Assembly: GCF_014200435.1 (NCBI RefSeq)
Contig: NZ_JACHBR010000002.1
Coordinates: forward strand, 1,433,001 to 1,497,000
Source of the DNA: Sphaerisporangium krabiense
Lineage (GTDB): Bacteria; Actinomycetota; Actinomycetes; Streptosporangiales; Streptosporangiaceae
Length of the DNA: 64,000 bases
Reading direction: 5' to 3'
Positions 24,519 to 33,321 of this stretch are shown piece after piece. A model generated the notes under the pieces. That model did no database searches and was not told where the DNA came from. It worked only from the letters and a program-made list of their open reading frames with translations. The position numbers were made by a program, and so were the translations under genes. How positions within the stretch are numbered: the stretch's first letter is position 1; each line of letters begins with the position of its first letter.

Positions 24519-27266
24519 ATGACGACCCCTGCGGAACGCTACGCCGCCTTCCGTGACAAGCACGCCACCAGCGGTCCGGCCTTCATGTCCTTCCAGGGCC
24601 TCTACGACTTTCTGCTCGACGAGTTCCAGATCGACGCCTGCCGGGCGCTCGAGGCGGGGGACGGCGTGCTGGTGGCGGCGCCGACGGGGTCGGGCAAGAC
24701 CGTCGTGGGGGAGTTCGCCGTCCACCTCGCCCTCGAACAGGGCAGCAAGTGCTTCTACACCACGCCGATCAAGGCGCTGTCCAACCAGAAGTACAACGAC
24801 CTGGTGCGCCGGTACGGCGCCGCCAAGGTCGGCCTGCTCACCGGCGACAACAGCGTCAACGGCGACGCCCCCGTCGTGGTCATGACCACCGAGGTGCTGC
24901 GCAACATGCTCTACGCGGGCTCCAGCACGCTCGCCGGGCTCAGCCACGTGGTCATGGACGAGGTCCACTACCTCGCCGACCGGTTCCGCGGCGCCGTCTG
25001 GGAAGAGGTGATCATCCACCTGCCCGAGTCGGTGCGGGTGGTGGCCCTGTCGGCGACGGTCAGCAACGCCGAGGAGTTCGGCGAATGGCTGGGCGAGGTG
25101 CGCGGCGACACCACGGTCATCGTCGACGAGCACCGGCCGGTGCCGCTGTGGCAGCACATGCTGGTCGGCGACCGCCTGTACGACCTGTTCGTGGACGAGG
25201 ACAACCGGCCCCGCATCAACCCCTCGCTGATGCGCATCTCACACGACGAGCAGCGCCTGGCCCAGGCCCGCGGCCGGCGCGGGTACACCCGGCCGCGCCG
25301 CGGCGCGAGCATGGTCAGCCGGTCCGACGCGATCGAGAAGCTGGACGCCGAGGGCCTGCTGCCCGCGATCACCTTCATCTTCTCCCGCGCCGGGTGCGAC
25401 GCCGCCGTCCTGCAGTGCCTGCACGCCGGGATCCGCCTCACCACCGACAGCGAGCGCCACGAGATCCGCCAGATCGTGGACGAGCGCACCGCCCACCTGC
25501 CCGACGAGGACCTCGCCGTGCTCGGGTACCTGGAGTGGCGCGACTGCCTGGAGCGCGGCCTGGCCGCCCACCACGCGGGCATGCTCCCCGCCTTCAAGGA
25601 GGTCGTGGAGGAGCTGTTCACCCGGGGCCTCGTGAAGGCGGTGTTCGCCACCGAGACCCTCGCCCTCGGCATCAACATGCCCGCGCGCTCGGTGGTGATC
25701 GAGAAGCTCGACAAGTGGAACGGCGAGACCCACGCCGACCTGACCCCCGGCGAGTACACCCAGCTCACCGGGCGTGCCGGGCGGCGCGGCATCGACGTCG
25801 AGGGCCACGCCGTGGTGGCCTGGCAGCCGGGCATCGACCCGGTGGCCGTGGCGGGCCTGGCCAGTACCCGCACCTACCCGCTGCGCTCCAGCTTCCGCCC
25901 GTCCTACAACATGGCGGTCAACCTGGTCGGCCAGGTCGGCAGGGAGCGCGCCCGCACCCTGCTGGAGTCGTCCTTCGCCCAGTTCCAGGCCGACCGCGCC
26001 GTGGTCGGCATCGCCAAGCAGCTCCGGCGCGCCGAGGAGGCCCTGGACGGGTACGCCGAGGCGATGACCTGCCACCTGGGCGACTTCCAGGAGTACGCGG
26101 CGATGCGCAGGGAGCTGTCGGACCGCGAGAGCGACCTATCGCGCCAGCGTGGCACGGCGCGGCGCGCCCAGGCCGTCCGCTCGCTGGAGGCCCTGAAGCC
26201 CGGCGACGTGATCCGCGTGCCCGGCGGGCGGCGGGCCGGGCTGGCCGTCATCCTGGACCCCGGCCTCACCATGCGCACCGAGGGGCCCTCGCCGCTGGTG
26301 CTGACCATCGGCAAGCAGGTCAAGCGGCTGTCGGCCGCCGACTTCCCCGTGCCCGTCGAGCCGGTCGAGCGGCTGCGCATCCCCAAGGGATTCAACCCCC
26401 GGGCGCCCAAGGACCGCGCCAACCTGGTCGCCACCCTGCACGCCAAGATCGGCGACCGCGACCTCGGCCGCCCGGTGCGCGTGCGCGACCACGAGGCCGA
26501 CACGGCCGCCCGCGGCGAGACCCCCGGCACCCCGGAGTGGGAGATCGCCGAGCTGCGCCGCAAGCTGCGCGCCCACCCCTGCCACGGCTGCGCCGAGCGC
26601 GAGGACCACGCCCGCTGGGCCGAGCGCTACCACAAGCTGCTGCGCGAGACCGACGGGCTGCGGCGGCGCGTGGAGAGCCGCTCGCACGTGATCGCGCGCA
26701 CCTTCGACCGGGTGTGCGGGGTGCTCGACCAGCTCGGCTACCTGGACGGCGAGACCGTCACCGTCGAGGGCCGCCGCCTGGCCCAGCTCTACACCGAGCT
26801 GGACCTGCTCACCGCCGAGTGCCTGCGCGCGGGCATCTGGGAGGAGCTGGCCCCCGCGGAGCTGGCCGCGTGCGTGTCCTCGCTGGTGTTCGAGTCGCGG
26901 CAGGCCGACGACGCGCGCCCGCCCAAGATCCCCGCCGGGGCCGCCAAGGAGTCGCTGGCCGCGATGGTCCGCCTCTTCGCCGAGCTGGAGGACATCGAGC
27001 GCGACCACGGCCTGTCCTTCGTCCGCGAGCCCGACCTGGGCTTCGCCTGGGCGGCGTTCCGCTGGGCCAAGGGGCACAGCCTCGACGCCGTGCTCACCGA
27101 CGGCGACATGGCCGCCGGAGACTTCGTGCGCTGGGTCAAGCAGCTCATCGACCTGCTGGACCAGATCGGCAAGGCCGCCGCCAAGGGCGGCAAGGTGCGG
27201 CAGAACGCCTCCAAGGCCATCGACTCCCTGCGCCGCGGCGTCGTCGCCTACTCCTCGGTCACCTGA
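24519..27266 (+). CDS. helY: Ski2-like DEAD/DEAH helicase (HelY type)
   Basis: A 915-residue superfamily 2 helicase. Walker A AAPTGSGKT is at residues 53-61, the DEVH box is in VMDEVHYLADR, motif III is ALSATVSNAEE, and motif VI is QLTGRAGRRGID. The long C-terminal region with a CHGC motif and a final helical domain is as in mycobacterial HelY. It probably unwinds RNA. Start ATG 24519 fits the upstream TAGGCT. It converges with the RNB ribonuclease gene, 36 bases away. Confidence 0.92.
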   Translation: MTTPAERYAAFRDKHATSGPAFMSFQGLYDFLLDEFQIDACRALEAGDGVLVAAPTGSGKTVVGEFAVHLALEQGSKCFYTTPIKALSNQKYNDLVRRYGAAKVGLLTGDNSVNGDAPVVVMTTEVLRNMLYAGSSTLAGLSHVVMDEVHYLADRFRGAVWEEVIIHLPESVRVVALSATVSNAEEFGEWLGEVRGDTTVIVDEHRPVPLWQHMLVGDRLYDLFVDEDNRPRINPSLMRISHDEQRLAQARGRRGYTRPRRGASMVSRSDAIEKLDAEGLLPAITFIFSRAGCDAAVLQCLHAGIRLTTDSERHEIRQIVDERTAHLPDEDLAVLGYLEWRDCLERGLAAHHAGMLPAFKEVVEELFTRGLVKAVFATETLALGINMPARSVVIEKLDKWNGETHADLTPGEYTQLTGRAGRRGIDVEGHAVVAWQPGIDPVAVAGLASTRTYPLRSSFRPSYNMAVNLVGQVGRERARTLLESSFAQFQADRAVVGIAKQLRRAEEALDGYAEAMTCHLGDFQEYAAMRRELSDRESDLSRQRGTARRAQAVRSLEALKPGDVIRVPGGRRAGLAVILDPGLTMRTEGPSPLVLTIGKQVKRLSAADFPVPVEPVERLRIPKGFNPRAPKDRANLVATLHAKIGDRDLGRPVRVRDHEADTAARGETPGTPEWEIAELRRKLRAHPCHGCAEREDHARWAERYHKLLRETDGLRRRVESRSHVIARTFDRVCGVLDQLGYLDGETVTVEGRRLAQLYTELDLLTAECLRAGIWEELAPAELAACVSSLVFESRQADDARPPKIPAGAAKESLAAMVRLFAELEDIERDHGLSFVREPDLGFAWAAFRWAKGHSLDAVLTDGDMAAGDFVRWVKQLIDLLDQIGKAAAKGGKVRQNASKAIDSLRRGVVAYSSVT

Positions 27267-27302
27267 CCCTCCCGCGGCCGGGCGGGCGGGGCACGGCGCC
27301 GG

Positions 27303-28772
27303 TCAGGCCACGGTGAAGCGGACCTCCCGGGTCGCCACGTCGGCCCGGGTGAGCCGCGCCTCCACCCGGGCGCCGAGGCGCAGCCCGTCGCCGTCGCACC
27401 GGGCGACCACCGCCGGGTCGGCCACCTGCACCAGGCCCCCCGGTCCGTCCTCCGCCACGTCCACCACGACCGCGCCGAAGGTCTGCCCGACCCGGTCGCG
27501 CAGCACGAACGCCTCCACCAGGTCCACGCTCGCCCGGTCCGCGGCGGCGGCGCGCCGCCCGCCGCCCGCCATGAGCGCCGGCAGCTCGGCCAGCGCCTCC
27601 TGGACCGGCTCGGGCACCGGCACGCCCGCCGCGACCGCCAGGCACACCTCGGTGGCGTACCGGTCGGCCAGGCGGCGCAGCGGCGCGGTGACGTGGGCGT
27701 ACGGCGCGGCCACCGCGGCGTGCGCGGCGTCCTTCGGCGGCTCGCCGTTGAAGGCGGTGTAGGCGGCGCCGCGCAGCAGCACGGTGGACTCGTGCAGGAA
27801 CGCGGCGTTGCGGGGCACCGAGGGATCCAGCCCGTGGACGACCTCGCCGAAGGAGGCGGACGCCGGCCACGGCACGCCGAGCGCCTCGGCGATCCTGCGC
27901 ACCCGGGCGACCGTGTCGGGCGGGGCGGCCGGCAGCGTGCGCAGCACGCCGATCTCGGCGTCGAGCATCATCGACGCCGCCGCCATGCCCGTCATCAGCG
28001 AGATCTGCGCGTTCCACGCCTCGGCGGGCAGCGGGCAGCGGAACTCCAGGCGGTAGCCGTCCCCGTTCGGGACCACCTCCTGCTCGGGGGTGGGCAGCGT
28101 GATCCCGCCGCGCGCCCGCTCCAGCTCCTGGCGCAGCGCGCCGACCACGGGCAGCAGCCGCAGCGTGCCGTCGGCGGTGCCGGTGTCCACGGCGGCCTGC
28201 GCGTAGTCGTAGTCCAGCCGCTCCCTGCTGCGCACCAGCGCCCTGCTCACGTCCGCGCCGACCACGGCGCCGCCGGAGTCCAGGTCCAGGCACCACAGGG
28301 CCGCGGGCCGCGTCACGCCCGGCAGCAGGCTGGCCGCGCCCTCCGACAGCACGGGCGGGTGCAGGGGGACGCGCCCGTCCGGCAGGTAGACCGTCTCGCC
28401 GCGCCGCCTGGCCTCGGCGTCGATCACCCCGCCCGGCGGCACGAACGCGGCGACGTCGGCGATGGCGTACCACACCCGGTAGCCCTGCCCGCGCTGCTCC
28501 AGGCACAGCGCCTGGTCCAGGTCCATGGAGCCCGGCGGGTCGATGGTCAGCAGCGGCAGGTCGGTGCGGTCGGCGGGCTCGGGCGCCCCGTCCGGGCCCC
28601 GCCGCGCCCCGGCCCCGGAACGCGCGGTGTACGGGGCCTCGCCGGCGACGCGGCGGGCCTCCTCCAGCACCGGCTCGGGGAACGCGTCCGGGAGCTCCAT
28701 CTCGGCGCGGATGCGGTCGAGGCCCTCGGCGAGCTTCGGCGCGCCGGACACGTGTATCGCTTTGGGAGGCAC
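27303..28772 (-). CDS. RNB-domain exoribonuclease (RNase II/R family)
   Basis: A 489-residue enzyme with the RNB catalytic motif TIDPPGSMDLDQAL, whose aspartates bind magnesium, and with LMTGMAAASMMLD and YAHVTAPLRRLADRYA from the family core. It is short and lacks full cold-shock domains at the N-terminus. It should degrade RNA 3' to 5'. It starts at GTG 28772, six bases downstream of the -10 element TAAAAT, so the message is probably leaderless. Confidence 0.9.
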   Translation of the reverse strand: MPPKAIHVSGAPKLAEGLDRIRAEMELPDAFPEPVLEEARRVAGEAPYTARSGAGARRGPDGAPEPADRTDLPLLTIDPPGSMDLDQALCLEQRGQGYRVWYAIADVAAFVPPGGVIDAEARRRGETVYLPDGRVPLHPPVLSEGAASLLPGVTRPAALWCLDLDSGGAVVGADVSRALVRSRERLDYDYAQAAVDTGTADGTLRLLPVVGALRQELERARGGITLPTPEQEVVPNGDGYRLEFRCPLPAEAWNAQISLMTGMAAASMMLDAEIGVLRTLPAAPPDTVARVRRIAEALGVPWPASASFGEVVHGLDPSVPRNAAFLHESTVLLRGAAYTAFNGEPPKDAAHAAVAAPYAHVTAPLRRLADRYATEVCLAVAAGVPVPEPVQEALAELPALMAGGGRRAAAADRASVDLVEAFVLRDRVGQTFGAVVVDVAEDGPGGLVQVADPAVVARCDGDGLRLGARVEARLTRADVATREVRFTVA

Positions 28773-28778
28773 ATCCGG

Positions 28779-28784
28779 ATTTTA
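28779..28784 (-). promoter_or_regulatory. -10 element for a leaderless RNB ribonuclease transcript
   Basis: TAAAAT on the minus strand is followed by CCGGAT and then GTG 28772. Confidence 0.6.
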
Positions 28785-28806
28785 GGGGGAGCGGGCGCGC
28801 GGGACG

Positions 28807-29712
28807 TCAGCGGGCGAGCGCGGCCAGCAGGCGGTTCAGCGGCCCGTCGAGGTCGTAGCGGTCGGCGAGGGCCACCAGCGCCCCCGGGTCGCGGGGCTTC
28901 TCCGGCAGGGTCATGTCCACCGGGGGCAGCGGCGCGTCGTGGGCCACCTTGACCACGGCGGGCGCGACGGCCAGGTAGTCGCGCGCCTTGAGGAGCTTGG
29001 CGCGGCTGCCGGCCGGGAAGCCGTCGGTGACGCCCTCGTCCAGCGCCGCCAGCAGGGCCTCCAGGGTGCCGAACCGGGTGATCAGCGCGGCCGCCGTCTT
29101 GTCGCCCACGCCCGGCACGCCCGGCAGGCCGTCGCTGGGGTCCCCGCGCAGGGTGGCGTAGTCGGCGTAGGCGCGGCCGGGTATGCCGTACTTGGCCGAG
29201 ACCTCGGCCTCGTCGATGGTCTGCAGGTTGCGGATGCCCTTCACCGTGTAGAGCACCCGGCAGGGCCGCGAGTCGTCCACGAGCTGGAACAGGTCGCGGT
29301 CGCCGGTGACGATGTCGACCGCCCCGGTGGCGCGGGCGGCGAAGGTGCCGATGACGTCGTCGGCCTCGTAGCCGGGCACGCCGACGCGGGCGACGCCGGC
29401 CGCGTCGAGCACCGCCTCGATGACCGGGACCTGCGGGGCCAGCGTGTCCGGCACCTGCTCCTGGTCGCCCTCGGCGACCCGGTGGGCCTTGTAGGAGGGG
29501 ATGGCGGCGACCCGGAACGCCGGTCGCCAGTCGGCGTCCATGCACGCCACCAGCTCGCCGGGGGAGTGGCCGCGCACCAGCGTGGCGATCATGTCGATCA
29601 GCCCGCGCACGGCGTTGACCGGCATGCCGTCCGGCGCGGTCATCGACTCCGGGACGCCGTAGAACGCGCGGAAGTACAACGACGGGGTGTCGAGAAGCAT
29701 CAGCCCAGGCAT
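28807..29712 (-). CDS. 5'-3' exonuclease (PolA N-terminal domain type)
   Basis: A 301-residue structure-specific nuclease like the 5' nuclease domain of DNA polymerase I, but stand-alone. Motifs with metal-binding aspartates are VACMDADWRPAFR, GYEADDVIGT, VTGDRDLFQLVDD and LRGDPSDGLPGVPGVGDKTA, the last being the helix-hairpin-helix. It probably removes flaps or RNA primers. The ATG at 29712 follows GGAAGG. It is divergent from the M24 peptidase gene. Confidence 0.93.
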   Translation of the reverse strand: MPGLMLLDTPSLYFRAFYGVPESMTAPDGMPVNAVRGLIDMIATLVRGHSPGELVACMDADWRPAFRVAAIPSYKAHRVAEGDQEQVPDTLAPQVPVIEAVLDAAGVARVGVPGYEADDVIGTFAARATGAVDIVTGDRDLFQLVDDSRPCRVLYTVKGIRNLQTIDEAEVSAKYGIPGRAYADYATLRGDPSDGLPGVPGVGDKTAAALITRFGTLEALLAALDEGVTDGFPAGSRAKLLKARDYLAVAPAVVKVAHDAPLPPVDMTLPEKPRDPGALVALADRYDLDGPLNRLLAALAR

Positions 29713-29787
29713 GGGCCCATCCTTCCAGCAGCGGCGCCCGCCCCGCCCCCGTCCCCGGCGGGTGCGGACAGAGAGATCGGTGTGACA

Positions 29788-29793
29788 TAGATT
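29788..29793 (+). promoter_or_regulatory. -10 element for a leaderless M24 peptidase transcript
   Basis: TAGATT ends seven bases before GTG 29801, with no ribosome site. It supports GTG 29801 over the TTG at 29792. Confidence 0.55.
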
Positions 29794-29800
29794 GGGTGCC

Positions 29801-30919
29801 GTGACAACGACGTCCTCAAATGACCTGTTTCCGGTGTCCCGTCTGGCGGCGGTGCGCGAGGCCGCCGGGGCCGCCGGGGTCGGCGCCCTGCTGCTCACAC
29901 CCGGCCCCGACCTGCGCTACGTCACCGGGTACGACGCGCTGCCGCTGGAGCGGCTCACCTGCCTGGTGGTGCCCGCGGCCGGCGAGGCGTTCCTCGTGGT
30001 GCCGAGGCTGGAGTTGCCCGCGGCCGAGCACTCCCCGGCCGCGCGCCTAGGGCTTGAGTTCGTCGCCTGGGACGAGACCGACGACCCGTACGCGCTGGTC
30101 GCCCGCCGCCTCGGCTCCCCGTCCGTCGTCGCCCTCGCCGACCGCATGTGGGCGATGCAGTCCCTGCGGTTCCGCGCGGCCCTGCCGGGCGCCGAGCAGG
30201 TGCTCGCCGGGTCGGTGCTCGGGCGGCTGCGCGTGCGCAAGAGCCCCGCCGAGGTCGCGGCCCTGCGCGAGGCGGGCGCCGCCATCGACGCCGTGCACGC
30301 GCAGGTGCCCGGCTTCCTGCGGGCCGGGCGCACCGAGCGCGAGGTCGGCAGGGACATCGCCGAGGCGATCCTGGCCGCGGGCCACTCCACCGTCGACTTC
30401 GTCATCGTCGCCTCGGGCCCCAACGGCGCCAGCCCGCACCACGAGCTGTCCGACCGGGTCATCCGGCCCGGTGACCCCGTGGTGGTGGACATCGGCGGGC
30501 AGATGCCGAGCGGGTACTGCTCGGACTCCACCCGCGTCTACTGCGTGGGCGAGCCGCCCGCCGGCTTCGCCGAGTACTACGAGGTGCTGCGCCGCGCCCA
30601 GGAGGCCGCGTGCGCCGCCGTGCGCCCCGGCGTCCCGTGCGAGGCGGTCGACGCCGCCGCGCGCGACATCATCGCCGAGGCCGGCCACGGCGAGCACTTC
30701 ATCCACCGCACCGGCCACGGCATCGGCCTGGAGACCCACGAGGACCCCTACATCGTCAGCGGCAACACCGCGCCGCTGGCCCCCGGCTTCGCCTTCTCCG
30801 TCGAGCCCGGCATCTACCTGCCCTCCCGGCACGGCGCCCGCATCGAGGACATCCTCGTGTGCACCGAGACCGGCGGCGAGCGGCTCAACGACCGGCCGCG
30901 CGAGCTCGTCGTAGTCTGA
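29801..30919 (+). CDS. M24 family aminopeptidase P / Xaa-Pro dipeptidase
   Basis: A 372-residue metallopeptidase. An N-terminal creatinase-like domain is followed by the pita-bread catalytic domain. The five metal ligands are in place: two Asp in VVVDIGG and SDSTRVYCV, His in HRTGHGIGLETHEDP, and Glu in FSVEPGIYL and ARIEDILV. It removes residues N-terminal to proline from peptides in the cytoplasm. Confidence 0.93.
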   Translation: MTTTSSNDLFPVSRLAAVREAAGAAGVGALLLTPGPDLRYVTGYDALPLERLTCLVVPAAGEAFLVVPRLELPAAEHSPAARLGLEFVAWDETDDPYALVARRLGSPSVVALADRMWAMQSLRFRAALPGAEQVLAGSVLGRLRVRKSPAEVAALREAGAAIDAVHAQVPGFLRAGRTEREVGRDIAEAILAAGHSTVDFVIVASGPNGASPHHELSDRVIRPGDPVVVDIGGQMPSGYCSDSTRVYCVGEPPAGFAEYYEVLRRAQEAACAAVRPGVPCEAVDAAARDIIAEAGHGEHFIHRTGHGIGLETHEDPYIVSGNTAPLAPGFAFSVEPGIYLPSRHGARIEDILVCTETGGERLNDRPRELVVV

Positions 30920-31016
30920 TCCCATGGCCGTGCGCGCCACGCGGGGCGATCCCTGCGCGCGGCGCGCCACCCGGCCACCACCCCCCAGGCCAGACCTCTG
31001 TGATCCGGAGTGAACG

Positions 31017-32174
31017 ATGGCGGTCGACCGCGCTCTGCCCACCCCCGAGGCCCACGATCTGCTCGACCTGACACGAGACCTCATCGCCAAGGAGGTCGCC
31101 CCGCGGGCGGCCGGCGACGAGGCCGAGGGCCGCTTCCCCCGCGAGGTGTTCGCCACGCTCGGCCGCAGCGGACTGCTCGGCCTGCCCTACCCCGAGGAGT
31201 ACGGCGGCGCCGCCCAGCCGCAGGAGGTCTACCTCCAGGTCGTCGAGGAGCTGGCCGCGGCCTTCCTCGCCGTCGGCCTCGGCCTGTCGGTGCACACCCT
31301 GTCGTGCTTCCCCGTGGCCTCCTACGCCCGTGAGGAGGTCAGGGCCGCGCTGCTGCCCGCGATGCTCGGCGGCGAGCTGCTCGGGGCGTACTGCCTGTCG
31401 GAGCCGCAGTCGGGCTCGGACGCCGCCGCGCTCGTCACCCGGGCCGGCCGCGCGCCCGAGGGCGGCTACGAGCTGAACGGCGTCAAGGCGTGGACCACCC
31501 ACGGCGGCGCGGCCGACTTCTACACCGTGATGGCCCGCACCTCCGACGACGGGGCGCGCGGCATCTCGTGCTTCCACGTGCCCGCCACCACGCCGGGGCT
31601 GTCGTTCGGCCGCCCGGAGCGCAAGATGGGCATGCGCTCCTCGCCGACCGCGCAGGTCCGCCTGGACGCGGTGCGGCTGGGCGAGGACGCGCTGGTCGGC
31701 GCCGAAGGGGAGGGCTTCCGCATCGCCATGGCCGCCCTGGACGGCGGCAGGCTCGGCATCGCCGCCTGCGCGGTCGGCGTCGCCCAGGCCGCCCTGGACG
31801 CCGCCTCCGCCTACGCCCGCGAGCGCCGCCAGTTCGGGGCGCGCATCGCCGACTTCCAGGGCGTCGGCTTCATGCTCGCCGACATGGCCACCCAGGTCGC
31901 CGCCGCCCGCGCCCTGTACCTCGACGCCGCGCGGCTGCGCGACGCCGGGCGCCCGTACGGCACGCGGGCCGCGATGGCCAAGCTCTTCGCCACCGACGCC
32001 GCCATGAAGGTCACCACCGACGCGGTGCAGATCTTCGGCGGGTACGGCTACGTCGAGGACTTCCCGGTCGAGCGGTACATGCGCGAGGCGAAGGTCCTGC
32101 AGATCGTCGAGGGCACCAACCAGATCCAGCGCCTGGTGGTCAGCCGCGCCCTCGGCAAGGGCGACCCGGTGTGA
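31017..32174 (+). CDS. Acyl-CoA dehydrogenase
   Basis: A 385-residue flavoenzyme of the acyl-CoA dehydrogenase family, which oxidises acyl-CoA to enoyl-CoA with FAD. Family signatures are YCLSEPQSGSDAA, GVKAWTTHGGAADFY, RRQFGARIADFQGV and the C-terminal VEGTNQIQRLVVSR. The start is an ATG after GGAGTGAACG. The substrate chain cannot be deduced. No electron-transfer flavoprotein gene is adjacent. Confidence 0.94.
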   Translation: MAVDRALPTPEAHDLLDLTRDLIAKEVAPRAAGDEAEGRFPREVFATLGRSGLLGLPYPEEYGGAAQPQEVYLQVVEELAAAFLAVGLGLSVHTLSCFPVASYAREEVRAALLPAMLGGELLGAYCLSEPQSGSDAAALVTRAGRAPEGGYELNGVKAWTTHGGAADFYTVMARTSDDGARGISCFHVPATTPGLSFGRPERKMGMRSSPTAQVRLDAVRLGEDALVGAEGEGFRIAMAALDGGRLGIAACAVGVAQAALDAASAYARERRQFGARIADFQGVGFMLADMATQVAAARALYLDAARLRDAGRPYGTRAAMAKLFATDAAMKVTTDAVQIFGGYGYVEDFPVERYMREAKVLQIVEGTNQIQRLVVSRALGKGDPV

Positions 32175-32195
32175 CGCGGGCGCGGGCCGGCGCCG

Positions 32196-32708
32196 CTAGC
32201 CGTTGAGCAGCTTCTCCAGGCGCTTGACCACCGGGCGCCACGTGGCGGGCAGGGTGTAGCGGACCACGCTCTTGCCGTGGTAGGTGAGCGTGTACTTGTA
32301 CAGGTCGGCGCCCGGCGGCTGCGTCTGGGAGCGTCCCGGCACGAGCCGCTTCAGGTCGGCGCGCAGCTTGCGCAGGTCCGTCCCGGTCAGGCAGCGCTTG
32401 ACGGCCGGGGCGGACCGGTGGGTGAGCCGGGTGCAGCCGTCGGTGTAGACGATCACCTGGTCGTCCACGCCGATGAAGCCGCCCTGCCGCCGCAGCTTCA
32501 CCAGGGTCTTCACCCGGGGCTTGGCCGTGGACGCCGTGGACGCCGTGGACTGGGGGGACGCCGTGGAAGCGGGCGCCGTGGGGGCGGGGAGCGCCGGGGA
32601 CGCGGACGTGAGCGTGCCGCCGGGCGGGGTCTCCGCCAGGGACGGGGTCGCGCCCGTGACCGCCACCGGGACGAGCGCCGAGATCAACGCGATACGCCAG
32701 ATTCTCAT
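32196..32708 (-). CDS. Secreted small protein, possibly emfourin-like
   Basis: A 170-residue exported protein. A signal peptide (MRIWRIALISALVPVAVTG) is followed by a low-complexity Ala/Pro/Ser/Thr stretch with repeated STAST units, then a folded domain of about 100 residues. The domain begins VKLRRQGGFIG and contains LYKYTLTYHGKSV. The GGF...YxLTY pattern reminds me of emfourin-type inhibitors of thermolysin-like proteases, but this is a weak resemblance. Two cysteines (in TDGCTR and KRCLTG) may pair. ATG 32708 is chosen over a longer reading because it starts the signal peptide. Confidence 0.6.
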   Translation of the reverse strand: MRIWRIALISALVPVAVTGATPSLAETPPGGTLTSASPALPAPTAPASTASPQSTASTASTAKPRVKTLVKLRRQGGFIGVDDQVIVYTDGCTRLTHRSAPAVKRCLTGTDLRKLRADLKRLVPGRSQTQPPGADLYKYTLTYHGKSVVRYTLPATWRPVVKRLEKLLNG

Positions 32709-32850
32709 GACTCTTTTAACGTACTCCGGCCCCGGACGGCTCACCGGTGTTTCGCGCGAGCCGTCCGGGGTCGGACACCGCACGGGCACCGGCAGGGGCA
32801 CCGGACGGGACGGCGGGGCGCGGAGAAGACGGGTGGGTAGGGTGGGGGCG

Positions 32851-32856
32851 TAGCGT
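32851..32856 (+). promoter_or_regulatory. -10 element of the DUF427 promoter
   Basis: TAGCGT is followed by a leader of about 28 bases containing GGAGGT before ATG 32885. Confidence 0.45.
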
Positions 32857-32884
32857 GAGATCCCCAGGCGACGGAGGTACGGCG

Positions 32885-33274
32885 ATGGGTGACAGGCCGG
32901 TCAGGATCCCCGGGCCCGACCATCCGATCACGGTCGAGCGGAACCCCGCCCGCGTCGTGGTGACCCTCGGCGGCCGCGTGCTCGCCGACACCAAGGACGC
33001 GCTGACGCTGCGCGAGGCGAGCTACCCGCCCGTGCAGTACATCCCGCGCAAGGACGTCGACATGGGCCGCCTCGAACCCACCGGCCACCACACGTACTGC
33101 CCCTACAAGGGCGACGCCTCCTACTTCAGCCTGCCCGAGGGCGGGGAGGGGGGCGCCAACGCCGTCTGGAGCTACGAGACGCCGTACGAGGCGGTCGCCG
33201 AGATCGAGGGCCACCTCGCCTTCTACCTCGACCGCGTGGACGCCATCGAGGAGCGGGACGCCTCTCCGGCGTAG
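32885..33274 (+). CDS. DUF427 family protein
   Basis: A 129-residue cytoplasmic protein of the DUF427 family. The motifs are VVVTLGGRVLADT, YIPRKDVDM, HHTYCPYKGDASYFSL and WSYETPYEAV. The biochemical role is unknown. It has a good GGAGGT ribosome site. It converges with the thiolase gene, with a terminator hairpin between. Confidence 0.88.
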   Translation: MGDRPVRIPGPDHPITVERNPARVVVTLGGRVLADTKDALTLREASYPPVQYIPRKDVDMGRLEPTGHHTYCPYKGDASYFSLPEGGEGGANAVWSYETPYEAVAEIEGHLAFYLDRVDAIEERDASPA

Positions 33275-33284
33275 CCCCCGTCGC

Positions 33285-33312
33285 GGCCCCGGTTCCCTAG
33301 GCGGCCGGGGCC
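33285..33312. terminator. Hairpin between convergent DUF427 and thiolase genes
   Basis: GGCCCCGG at 33285-33292 pairs exactly with 33305-33312 around a 12-base loop. It lies between two gene ends and could serve both directions. Confidence 0.6.
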
Positions 33313-33321
33313 CGTGGCGGG

